Shown: positions 5,622 to 12,269 of the stretch, piece after piece
Numbering within the stretch: the stretch's first letter is position 1
How the letters are laid out: the number at the start of each line of letters is the position of its first letter
Assembly (NCBI GenBank): GCA_024653795.1
Contig: JANLHY010000727.1
Coordinates: forward strand, 1-12,404
Length of the DNA: 12,404 nt
DNA from: Candidatus Brocadiaceae bacterium
Lineage (GTDB): Bacteria > Planctomycetota > Brocadiia > Brocadiales > Brocadiaceae
Reading direction: 5' to 3'
The notes under the pieces: model-generated
Seen by the model: the letters and a program-made list of their open reading frames with translations, nothing else
Told to the model about the DNA's origin: nothing
The model's database searches: none
Program-made: the position numbers and the translations under genes

Positions 5622-6134
5622 TTTTGCATCTATAATTTTACCAGTTAGAATCATTTCCTTTGCCCTTGCTATGCCAACGAGTCTACTAAGTCGTTGCGTC
5701 CCCCCGAAACCGGGAATGAGACCGAGATTCACTTCGGGCTGACCAAATTTTGCAGCTTTACCCGCTATTCTTATATCACAGGCAATGGCTAATTCGCACC
5801 CGCCGCCGAGCGCAAAGCCGGTTATTGCTGCAATTACGGGTTTACCCATATTCTCAATCTGATTGATGACCTTATGACCCCACCTGCAAAAGGATTCTAT
5901 TTCTTCAGGTTTTATTTCGTTCATCTCCTTTATATCAGCGCCAGCGCAGAAGTCTTTGTTCCCGGTTATGATAACAACTCTTATCTGCAAGTCATTTTCA
6001 AGGCACGTGAGAGTATCTCCCAGTTCGTGAAGCATTTTTCTGTTCAGGGCGTTTCGGGCTTCCAATCTGTTTATGGTGATAATTCCGATTTCTTTTTTCT
6101 TCTCAACCGTTATGTGCTCATTTCCTGTATCCAT
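5358..6134 (-). CDS. crt: enoyl-CoA hydratase / crotonase
   Basis: This 258-residue crotonase hydrates crotonyl-CoA (or other short enoyl-CoA) to 3-hydroxyacyl-CoA. From the chosen start, the CoA-binding loop ARNALN is at 26-31, the oxyanion segment DFCAGADIKEM at 61-71, and GFALGGGCELA at 106-116. Catalytic Glu114 and Glu134 (FGQPEVNLGLIPGFGGTQRL) are both present, so the enzyme should be a true hydratase. The wording is close to clostridial Crt. I chose the ATG at 6132-6134 because GAGAGGG lies about seven bases upstream and the length is standard; an in-frame ATG at 6161 would add nine residues without a better site. It overlaps the end of the hydroxyacyl-CoA dehydrogenase gene by 17 bases, so the two are coupled. 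Its 3' end is duplicated at 4355-4682. Confidence 0.93.
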   Translation of the reverse strand: MDTGNEHITVEKKKEIGIITINRLEARNALNRKMLHELGDTLTCLENDLQIRVVIITGNKDFCAGADIKEMNEIKPEEIESFCRWGHKVINQIENMGKPVIAAITGFALGGGCELAIACDIRIAGKAAKFGQPEVNLGLIPGFGGTQRLSRLVGIARAKEMILTGKIIDAKEAESIGLVNRVVKDEELMIAAEEMAQVIAQKAPIAVKMAKTLINENQEIERGLEKEINLFAQCFATRDRPEGINAFLEKRKPEFKGI

Positions 6135-6969
6135 AAAATCCCTCTCCGCTTTTTTTCCCAAGTTTTCCGTCCGCTACCATTCTTTCCAACAGTGGACAGG
6201 GTCGGTACTTCTCCCCTAACTCCTCATGAAGTACCTCAAGTATTGCCAGACAAACATCGAGTCCAATAAAATCTGCGAGTTCAAGCGGCCCCATGGGATG
6301 GTTTGCCCCTAATTTCATAATCGTATCAATGCCTTCCCTGGAAGCGACTCCTTCCTGCAGGCAGTAGATCGCATCATTTATCATGGGCATGAGTACACGG
6401 TTTGAGACAAAGCCAGGGAAATCATTCACAATAACGGGTATCTTCCCCATCTTTTCTGCAACGGCAGTTATTATACTGACAGTTTCCCTGGAGGTACGAA
6501 GACACTGAACCACCTCTACCAGTCGCATGATATAAGCTGGATTCATGAAGTGCATGCCTGCGAACCGTTCGGGTCTTTCTGTAACCAGAGCAAGCCTTGT
6601 TATGGAAATAGAAGATGTGTTCGAGGTAAAAACCGTTTCTTCATCACAGAGGATATCCAGTTCTTTAAAAATCTGTTTTTTTATATCCTCTTTTTCAAGC
6701 ACTGCCTCGATTATCAGATCGGTATTTCTACAGTCTTCCAGGTTTGCAGTGGTTTTTATATTTGATAGGATTCTATCCTTCTCGCTAATTTCAAGTTTTC
6801 CTTCACCCACCCGTTTCACCAATCGTTCTTTTATTTTCGCCAATCCAGCCCTTACATATTCTTCACTTATATCTTTCAGAACCACCTCATAGCCGCTCTG
6901 TGCCGCCACCTGAGCTATGCCACCCCCCATAGTTCCTGCGCCTATTATTCCGATTTTTTTAATATCCAT
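6118..6969 (-). CDS. hbd: 3-hydroxybutyryl-CoA dehydrogenase
   Basis: This 283-residue enzyme of the single-domain bacterial Hbd type catalyses NAD(P)-linked interconversion of acetoacetyl-CoA and 3-hydroxybutyryl-CoA. The Rossmann motif GAGTMGGG is at 10-17, and Asp33 (LKDIS) after the second strand favours NAD. SNTSSISIT gives the active-site Ser near 119, GMHFMNP has catalytic His140, VEVV has Glu152 and FVSNRVL has Asn190. All expected catalytic residues are present. One variation is NPAYIM after the His block, where most members have NPVPVM or NPPPLM. The C-terminal domain (LGANHPMGPLELADFIGLDV, KSGEGFYGY) is complete. A Shine-Dalgarno AAGGA lies seven bases before the ATG. It is followed directly by crotonase and separated from the acyl-CoA dehydrogenase by a repeat-bearing 231-base gap. 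Confidence 0.95.
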   Translation of the reverse strand: MDIKKIGIIGAGTMGGGIAQVAAQSGYEVVLKDISEEYVRAGLAKIKERLVKRVGEGKLEISEKDRILSNIKTTANLEDCRNTDLIIEAVLEKEDIKKQIFKELDILCDEETVFTSNTSSISITRLALVTERPERFAGMHFMNPAYIMRLVEVVQCLRTSRETVSIITAVAEKMGKIPVIVNDFPGFVSNRVLMPMINDAIYCLQEGVASREGIDTIMKLGANHPMGPLELADFIGLDVCLAILEVLHEELGEKYRPCPLLERMVADGKLGKKSGEGFYGYRK

Positions 6970-6996
6970 ACCATTTCCTTAAATGTAACAGTTCAG

Positions 6997-7186
6997 CTCA
7001 CCGCAGAGATTGCGAAGATGGCAGAGATTGATTGAGTTCATTGAGTTATAGGGTTTGTTGTGTTAACCAGATAAACTCGGGAAGTCCTATAAACCATATT
7101 AACTCAATAAACACGATGGACCAAATAAACCTAACGTTTTGTTTTACCTTGTTTTCTCTGCGTTTTCCGCGGTCTCGGCGGTGAAC
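6997..7186. repeat. CCGCAGAG-type imperfect inverted repeat in the dehydrogenase intergenic gap
   Basis: The left arm (about 6996-7030, ACCGCAGAGATTGCGAAGAT then GGCAGAG) and the right arm (about 7152-7186, CTCTGCG, CCGCGGT, CTCGGCGGT) are imperfect reverse complements. Inside are AT-rich units of the type ATAAAC/ACTCAAT that also pair loosely (7030-7062 with 7087-7113). This fills almost the whole gap between the acyl-CoA dehydrogenase and 3-hydroxybutyryl-CoA dehydrogenase genes. It looks like a small non-coding repeat element. Whether a promoter lies within is not clear. Confidence 0.5.
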
Positions 7187-7200
7187 CATCATCTTTAAAT

Positions 7201-8364
7201 TTACTTTAATGCTAAGTGGGCTATCAAAAGTCTTAAAATTTCAGAAGTCCCTTCGGCAATCGTGAGCAATCTCGCATCCCGCCAGTGTCTGTGAACATCG
7301 TATTCGTCTGTATACCCATACCCTCCATAAATCTGTATGGCATTATCGCATACTCTCAAAGCCATCTCTGTTGCAAAAAGCTTTGCCTGAGAGACTTCAG
7401 AGGCAACGTCTTTCCCTTTATCTCTTAAACGGGCTGCATAGTAGGTAAGGAGCCTTGCAGCATTTATCTCAGTTACCATATCGGCTAATTTTTCCTGAAT
7501 AAGCTGAAAATTTGAAATGCTTTGTCCAAAGGCCGTTCTTTCCTTACTGTATACAAGGGATTTTTCATACGCTGCCTGTGCTATCCCTATTGCTATCGCA
7601 GCAATTGTCACTCTTCCAGCATTGAGGATCTGTTTTGCATAATCAAGCCCCCTCCCATCTTCGCCAAGAAGATTTTCTCTCGCCACCTTGCAGTTCTCAA
7701 GACGTATCTCTGATAATTTATGACCTTTGAATCCAAGTTTTTGAATGACCCTGGTCACAGTAAACCCCGGCGTCCCACCTGGTATAAGAAAAGAAGAAAT
7801 GCCCCTATCTGTTCTGGCAAACACTAAAATAATATCTGCTTCTCCCGGAATTGTTATGAGCGTTTTGGTTCCATTTAAGATATAAATATTATTTGAAAGT
7901 TCGGCCTTTGTCTGGATTGATTTTGCATCCGAGCCGCAGCAAGGCTCTGTGAGCGCAAAAGAAGCTAAGCTTCTGCCTTCGACCAGCCCTTTTTCTTTGA
8001 GAAACTCATTTTTCTGCCGATCATCTCCAAATAGTCTTATACCTTCGCAGATCATTCCCTGGATAGATACCTGCAATGCAGTATTTGCACAGGCTTTTGC
8101 CAGCATTTCTATAGCTGCAATATATACAGGATAAGGAAGCTCTAACCCATTGTAATCTTTAGGAAAAGGAATAGCCATAATTCCCTGATTCACTAATTTT
8201 TCTAAATTCTGTCTTGGAAATATCTCCTCCCGATCCACCCTTTTTGCAGCAGGCAGGATTTCTTTTTCAGCAAAATTTCCAATCGACTCTAAAATCAAAT
8301 TATATTCATCTGAATCAGGAAAGAGCATTTCTATGATATCTTTTTGCACTTTTGTATAATACAT
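7201..8364 (-). CDS. short-chain acyl-CoA dehydrogenase
   Basis: This 387-residue acyl-CoA dehydrogenase has the usual three domains: N-terminal helices to about 120, the beta domain with FALTEPCCGSDAKSIQTKA (FAD/substrate contact), and the C-terminal helical domain with ERTAFGQSISNFQLIQEKLA and IQIYGGYGYTDEYDVHRHWR. The catalytic base is Glu371 in IAEGTSEILRLLIA, the position used by short-chain and butyryl-CoA dehydrogenases. In this context it should interconvert butyryl-CoA and crotonyl-CoA, with electrons going to or from ETF; chain length is inferred, not read. A small oddity is CC in TEPCCGSD, where most have GAG or NAG. The Shine-Dalgarno is weak, and the leader contains a duplicated scrap of the thiolase 3' end. 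The gene is complete. Confidence 0.93.
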   Translation of the reverse strand: MYYTKVQKDIIEMLFPDSDEYNLILESIGNFAEKEILPAAKRVDREEIFPRQNLEKLVNQGIMAIPFPKDYNGLELPYPVYIAAIEMLAKACANTALQVSIQGMICEGIRLFGDDRQKNEFLKEKGLVEGRSLASFALTEPCCGSDAKSIQTKAELSNNIYILNGTKTLITIPGEADIILVFARTDRGISSFLIPGGTPGFTVTRVIQKLGFKGHKLSEIRLENCKVARENLLGEDGRGLDYAKQILNAGRVTIAAIAIGIAQAAYEKSLVYSKERTAFGQSISNFQLIQEKLADMVTEINAARLLTYYAARLRDKGKDVASEVSQAKLFATEMALRVCDNAIQIYGGYGYTDEYDVHRHWRDARLLTIAEGTSEILRLLIAHLALK

Positions 8365-8376
8365 TTATCTTACCAT

Positions 8377-8401
8377 TCGACAATCATTGCCACTGTATTC
8401 C
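8377..8401 (-). repeat. duplicated scrap of the thiolase 3' end
   Basis: This stretch matches 8442-8466 at 22 of 25 positions. Read in the thiolase frame on the minus strand it gives GNTVAMIVEW followed by TAA, a thiolase-like C-terminus (compare GNAVAMIIERCK in the intact gene). A GC hairpin and the real thiolase stop lie between the two copies, 65 bases apart. Confidence 0.7.
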
Positions 8402-8402
8402 A

Positions 8403-8422
8403 GGGCACGGAGCACCGCGCCC
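8403..8422. repeat. GC-rich hairpin after the thiolase stop
   Basis: GGGCACGG-AGCA-CCGCGCCC forms an eight-pair stem with one mismatch, seven bases past the thiolase stop. No T-run follows on the minus strand, so it is not called an intrinsic terminator. It may be a REP-like repeat or an mRNA 3'-stabilising structure between thiolase and the acyl-CoA dehydrogenase. Confidence 0.55.
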
Positions 8423-8428
8423 CTACGA

Positions 8429-9604
8429 TTATTTACATCTCTCGATTATCATTGCCACTGCATTCCCCCCTCCCATGCAGAGGGTAGCAAGTCCCCTGTT
8501 CAGCCCTCTTTCCTTCAAGGCATGTACCAGTGTTACCAGTATCCTCGCACCGCTGCACCCTACTGGGTGTCCCAGCGCTATAGCCCCGCCATTTACGTTG
8601 AGTTTTTGGGGATCGATCTCCAACTCCCTCGAGACTACAATAACGGCAGAGGCATAAGGTTCGTTATACTCAATGAGATCCATATCATTTATCGTAAAGC
8701 CCGTCTTCCCTAAAAGTTTTTTGACCGCAGGAATAGGGGCTTCCATAATATCCTCAGGCTTTGTTCCTCCGGTTGCATAATCTATTATTTTGGCAAGTGG
8801 TTTTATTCCGAGTTCTCTGGCTTTTCGCGCCGAAGCTACTACCAACGCCGCAGCGCCATCGCTGAGCTGTGAACTATTTCCTGCGGTGAGAATTCCGTCT
8901 TTTTGGAAAACAGGCGGGAGTTTTGCCAGTTTCTCTAAGGAAGTATCTTCTCTTATACCCTCGTCCTTTTCAACAGGAACGCCCTGTACTTCGACAGGTA
9001 TTATCTCTTCTTTAAACTTTCCGCTTTTTGTTGCATACAAAGCCTTTTGATGGCTCATCAGACCGAACTCGTCTGCCTCCTCTCTGGTTATGCCGTATTT
9101 CTGCGCTACCCTTTCTCCCGTAATCCCCATGTGGTAGCAGTTATAGACATCCCATAAACCGTCATATACCATTGCATCGGTAATGGAGGTATCTCCAAAC
9201 TTCACGCCCCACCGCAGACCTCTGATTAAATGGGGGGCAGCGCTCATATTCTCCATTCCGCCTGCAACTATTATATCGGCGTTACCGGCTTTTATAGCCT
9301 GGACAGCGAGTATAACTGCCTTAAGCCCGGAACCGCATACTTTATTAACCGTAAACGAACCTATTTCAACAGGAATTCCGGCATAGATCGCAGCCTGTCT
9401 GGCGGGATTCTGTCCCAGTCCTGCGGAAATTGCATTCCCCATGATGACCTCTTCCACGTGCTGCATCTGAATACCTGCCCTCTTTACAGCCTCCTTTATC
9501 ACCATGGCTCCTAGCTGTTGAGCAGGCGCTTCCTTGAATGCGCGTCCAAACTTACCAACAGCCGTCCTCACACCACTAATCAGAACAACTTCTTCTTCAG
9601 GCAT
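8429..9604 (-). CDS. acetyl-CoA C-acetyltransferase (thiolase)
   Basis: This 391-residue thiolase condenses two acetyl-CoA to acetoacetyl-CoA or cleaves it. All catalytic groups are visible: nucleophile Cys90 in NKVCGSGLKAV, His346 in ALGHPVGCSGARI and Cys376 in TLCMGGGNAVAM. NEPY (about 313-316) stands where most biosynthetic thiolases have NEAF; the Asn is kept. The N-terminus (VVLISGVRTAVGKFGRAFKE) and length are standard. A strong Shine-Dalgarno (AGAGGTGAT) sits five bases before the ATG and overlaps the end of the upstream TPR gene, 13 bases away, so the two are co-transcribed. It heads the four-enzyme C4 pathway in this window. The distinction between degradative and biosynthetic thiolase cannot be made from sequence alone. 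Confidence 0.94.
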   Translation of the reverse strand: MPEEEVVLISGVRTAVGKFGRAFKEAPAQQLGAMVIKEAVKRAGIQMQHVEEVIMGNAISAGLGQNPARQAAIYAGIPVEIGSFTVNKVCGSGLKAVILAVQAIKAGNADIIVAGGMENMSAAPHLIRGLRWGVKFGDTSITDAMVYDGLWDVYNCYHMGITGERVAQKYGITREEADEFGLMSHQKALYATKSGKFKEEIIPVEVQGVPVEKDEGIREDTSLEKLAKLPPVFQKDGILTAGNSSQLSDGAAALVVASARKARELGIKPLAKIIDYATGGTKPEDIMEAPIPAVKKLLGKTGFTINDMDLIEYNEPYASAVIVVSRELEIDPQKLNVNGGAIALGHPVGCSGARILVTLVHALKERGLNRGLATLCMGGGNAVAMIIERCK

Positions 9605-9617
9605 ACGTTATCACCTC

Positions 9618-11255
9618 TCATCTTGTATTTTGCATATTTTCTATCTCTCTATTTATTTCTTCTGCGTCTGGGGCATTAGGGTTGAGTTTTAAGTACGTCA
9701 GGTAATCCTTCAGTGCATTTTCATTCTTTCCCAGCTTTTTAAAGGTATTCCCACGATGAAGGTAGGCGAAAGGATTGTAAGGAAAGAGTTCGATGGAGAT
9801 GTTAAAGTCCATAAGGGCTTCGTCAGTCCTTTCTAACTGGTTTTTGATTTGACCCCGTTCGAAATACACACCAGCAAGCCGTGGGCTCAATTCTATCACC
9901 TTGTTGTAATCCTCCAGAGACTTTTGCATGTCACCCTTCCCTCGGTGCGCCTTGGCCCGGATATAATAGGCAAAGGCATTTTTGGGTGAGAATTCTATGA
10001 AGGTTGTTACATCTTTTATAGCGTCGTCAAACCGTTGTGCATCGGCATGAAGAATACCCCTTTTCATATAGATTTCCGTATTGTTTGGGTCGAGTTCCAG
10101 CGTCTTGTTAAAGCCTGCCAATGCTTTTTCTTGTTCGCCAGATTCGGCATATGCCAGACCTCGATGGGCATAGGCATCCGCAAATTTGGGATCTAAAGAA
10201 ATAGCCTTGCTCAGGTCTTCAATGGTCAAGTCCGGCCTGCCGATCATTTTAAAGGCAATACCCCGGTTATAATAGGACAAGATTGAGTTTGGATCTAACG
10301 ACAACGCCTTGCTGTAATCCATGATGGCTTTATCGATAACCTCAATGGTAGCGTAAAGAGAGCCGCGATTATAGTAGGCTGGCGCATAATCGGGATTCAG
10401 TTCAATAGCCTTGTTGTAATCTTTTATAGCCCTATCAGTATCCTTCAACTTCTCATAAATCACACCCCGGTTACAAAAGGCTACTGCATCGTTCTTGTGC
10501 AATTCGATGGCGTGATCAACGTCTTTTAATGCGGCCTCTATACTACCTTTTTCTTTTTGAATTATTGAACGGTTCAGGTAAATATCAGCAATAACTTCGT
10601 CAACAGTAAGATTTTTGAGGTAATATCCGTTCTTAACGCTTGTCTGTGAAATACGCTTTCCGTGCATATTGATATAATAACTATCAGGAGTAAACATACC
10701 TTCATAACCCGTTTCGATATTTCTCCGAAAGTTTCCGTCATCGTAACGTACAAATATATGTTCCGGCACGCTTACCCCATAGATAGGCAGATGTAAGCCT
10801 TCTGCTATGCAGAGATAGAGAATTGACAAACCCACACAGTTGCCGATTTTCGAATCCAAAACCTTATTTAAGGATATATAGTCAAGATTACCAGTTTGGA
10901 CGTACTTAAATTGGAGTTCGTTAAAAAGCACAATATTCATGGTCTTGATAATCTGCTCGGGTTCTGTTTCGTCACGAAGGCTCGTCTTGATATTTTCAAT
11001 GATATTTTCAAGCCTTTTGAGATAGTATTCTATATCTATTTCTGGATAGGATTCTTTTGCGATTTTAAGAGCAGTTGTTGCCAGGCTAGTATCTGTTGTG
11101 TTAATTTCCCAAGCAGGACTTCGTTTAACATCGTCCGCAAACAGATTTAACGAGGCGCCCTTCAGGCTGGTGAAAAGACATTCGAAACCACAGATTGCGC
11201 AGATTACACAGATAAAAAACAGTAAAGAAATACGCGCTAAGCGCTTAATATGCAT
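9618..11255 (-). CDS. transglutaminase-like (SirB1-type) and TPR repeat protein, exported or membrane-anchored
   Basis: This 545-residue protein has basic residues KRLAR, a hydrophobic segment (about 9-28) serving as signal peptide or anchor, then a transglutaminase-like domain (about 55-200). Conserved Cys140 (SKIGNCVGLSILYLCIAEGL) and His166 (VSVPEHIFVRYDDG) match the SirB1-type fold, with NIETGYEG following. From about 225 to the end run about nine TPR units (for example AIKDYNKAIELNPDYAPAYY). TPRs bind partner proteins; the substrate of the Cys-His domain is unknown, and in many relatives it is thought non-catalytic. Part of the hydrophobic segment (FICVICAICGF) is encoded by a dispersed intergenic repeat (11188-11216). 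The gene overlaps an upstream 78-codon gene by 11 bases and lies 13 bases before thiolase, so it belongs to the C4 operon, though no known role links it to that pathway. Confidence 0.88.
   Translation of the reverse strand: MHIKRLARISLLFFICVICAICGFECLFTSLKGASLNLFADDVKRSPAWEINTTDTSLATTALKIAKESYPEIDIEYYLKRLENIIENIKTSLRDETEPEQIIKTMNIVLFNELQFKYVQTGNLDYISLNKVLDSKIGNCVGLSILYLCIAEGLHLPIYGVSVPEHIFVRYDDGNFRRNIETGYEGMFTPDSYYINMHGKRISQTSVKNGYYLKNLTVDEVIADIYLNRSIIQKEKGSIEAALKDVDHAIELHKNDAVAFCNRGVIYEKLKDTDRAIKDYNKAIELNPDYAPAYYNRGSLYATIEVIDKAIMDYSKALSLDPNSILSYYNRGIAFKMIGRPDLTIEDLSKAISLDPKFADAYAHRGLAYAESGEQEKALAGFNKTLELDPNNTEIYMKRGILHADAQRFDDAIKDVTTFIEFSPKNAFAYYIRAKAHRGKGDMQKSLEDYNKVIELSPRLAGVYFERGQIKNQLERTDEALMDFNISIELFPYNPFAYLHRGNTFKKLGKNENALKDYLTYLKLNPNAPDAEEINREIENMQNTR
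11188..11216. repeat. dispersed CACAGAT repeat inside the TPR gene's signal segment
   Basis: The plus strand reads CCACAGATTGCGCAGATTAC, ACAGATAAA, the same unit structure as the right arm of 838-908 read in reverse (CCACAGATTAACGCAGATAA, ACGCAGAT). On the coding strand it gives FFICVICAICG (residues 13-23) of the TPR protein. Confidence 0.65.
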
Positions 11256-11481
11256 GTTTGTTGATCAGTCCATTCAATACGGTGAATAGGAATTTGTCCA
11301 GAAAGGCATTAATGTAGTTTTTGCTTTCGTTGCTGTGAAGAATTGATTCGATGTATTGTCTAAACTTTTCTTTAAATATCAGTCTATCAAAACCCTCAGC
11401 ATGTTTTCTAATCGAAAGCGGATCAAATAATAGTAAGTCTAGCCGCCTCGTCAAGTCTTCATGATCTGCTGGCGTAAGCAT
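11245..11481 (-). CDS. small protein of unknown function upstream of the TPR gene
   Basis: This 78-residue frame begins MLTPADHEDLTRRLDLLLFD and ends LFTVLNGLINKHAY. I do not recognise a family. It is mixed-charge and predicted mostly helical, with no signal segment and no cysteine. A TAA stop occurs two codons before the ATG, so it cannot extend upstream; only a weak GGAAA precedes it. It overlaps the TPR gene by 11 bases, consistent with coupling, which is the main reason to accept it. It would be the first gene of the unit. A possible -10 hexamer TATACT is seen on the minus strand at 11556-11561, with no good -35. Confidence 0.6.
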   Translation of the reverse strand: MLTPADHEDLTRRLDLLLFDPLSIRKHAEGFDRLIFKEKFRQYIESILHSNESKNYINAFLDKFLFTVLNGLINKHAY

Positions 11482-11567
11482 TTTTTAATTTCCAATAACT
11501 TTATGCGTGGTTGGCTTCATAGAAGTATGTAAATAAGTTTAGCCAATTTCTAACCAGTATAACGTTT

Positions 11568-11846
11568 TCATAAAACATTTACAGATTGTTTGCTTATAAA
11601 ATCGAAATTTTTCCATTGATGTACCACTGGTTCTTGATTAATTTCGTCTATACCTTTTGATATTCTGTCTTTAAGTTCTTTGACTGAATTTACTCGGATA
11701 CTCTTTAGAAATGTTCTGGCCATTTTGCCGAATAGTGTTTCTGCCAGATTTAACCATGAGCCATGTTTGGGTGTATGAACATAAATAAAACGGTTTGGCC
11801 TATTTGCCTTAACAATCAGATGCCAAATGGTATCATAAAGGCATCG
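11568..11846 (-). pseudogene. IS630-family transposase 3' fragment
   Basis: An open frame of about 92 codons reads YDTIWHLIVKANRPNRFIYV, HTPKHGSWLNLAETLFGKMA, RTFLKSIRVNSVKELKDR, ISKGIDEINQEPVVHQWK and NFDF, ending at TGA (11568-11570). TPKHGSWLNxxE carries the third catalytic acidic residue of IS630-type DDE transposases, and the RVNSxxELxDRIxxGIxExNxEPVV block is the family's C-terminal part. The first two catalytic aspartates and the N-terminal helix-turn-helix domains are missing. At its 5' side it abuts the leader of an IS110 relic in the opposite direction (11887), so the IS110 insertion or a deletion probably removed the rest. No intact terminal repeat was found. Confidence 0.82.
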
Positions 11847-11909
11847 TGAAATAAACTGTTAAAACTGATAAACAGGAGGAGCATGTATGAGATATTTTGT
11901 GGGAATAGA

Positions 11910-11931
11910 CCTGTCCTCGTGAAAACGGGGA
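11910..11931 (+). repeat. 22-nt hairpin insert, copy A
   Basis: The sequence is CCTG followed by the stem TCCTCGT, loop GAAA, stem ACGGGGA: seven pairs, one of them T-G. Its removal joins GGA-ATA-GA to T-TTA-CAT-TCG and restores GIDLHSD in the IS110 frame. No target duplication is visible. It matches copy B at 20 of 22 positions in inverted orientation. Confidence 0.75.
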
Positions 11932-12010
11932 TTTACATTCGGATAGCAATTATACCGGGGTGATAGATAAGAAAGACAGTCGGATATTTGGGAAGAAACT
12001 CCCCAATGAT

Positions 12011-12032
12011 TCCCCATTTTCATGAGGACAGG
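12011..12032 (-). repeat. 22-nt hairpin insert, copy B (inverted)
   Basis: Read on the minus strand it is CCTG, stem TCCTCAT, loop GAAA, stem ATGGGGA. The two differences from copy A (CGT/ACG against CAT/ATG) lie opposite each other in the stem, so the pairing is kept. Its removal joins AAT-GAT to CTT-GGC-GTG and restores LPNDLGVISKEL. No target duplication is visible. Confidence 0.75.
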
Positions 12033-12269
12033 CTTGGCGTGATATCAAAGGAATTGAAGCCGTTTAAGAAGGAGATACAAGGAATAGTGGTAGAGTCGAC
12101 GTACAACTGGTATTGGTTGGTGGACGGCTTACAGGAGGCGAAATACCAGGTACACCTGGCCAATCCTGCAGAGATGCAGCAGTATTCCGGCATGAAGTAT
12201 ACGGATGACAAAAGGGATTCCTAGCGCAGCTACGCCGCAACCAAAGCAGTGAAGGTAAGGTTTGATTTT

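Larger units (their letters stand above)
11887..12221 (+). pseudogene. IS110-family transposase 5' fragment interrupted by two 22-nt inserts
   Basis: Starting at the ATG behind AGGAGG (11875-11880), the frame gives MRYFVGID. It is broken by a 22-base insert (11910-11931), continues LHSDSNYTGVIDKKDSRIFG, KKLPND, is broken by a second insert (12011-12032), and runs on LGVISKELKPFKKEIQGIVV, ESTYNWYWLVDGLQEAKYQV, HLANPAEMQQYSGMKYTDDK, RDS to TAG (12222). This is the RuvC-like DEDD domain of IS110 transposases: Asp in GID, Glu in VVES, Asp pair in TDDKRD. Removing both inserts gives one open frame of the normal wording. The Tnp_20 C-terminal domain is absent. Only about 40 bases precede the gene before IS630 sequence, so the left end that would encode a guide (bridge) RNA in this family is lacking. 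Confidence 0.85.

Noticed and set aside
6135..6161. Earlier crotonase start giving nine more residues
   Set aside because: The downstream ATG has a clear GAGAGGG site at good spacing and gives the standard length; the extension would only increase overlap with hbd.
8403..8422. Intrinsic terminator after thiolase
   Set aside because: The stem is GC-rich, but no T-run follows on the minus strand, and the next gene of the same pathway follows in the same direction.
11988..12224. Independent 78-residue plus-strand protein
   Set aside because: Its reading is the IS110 transposase interior entered through the second 22-nt insert; the first residues have no homology and no proper start.
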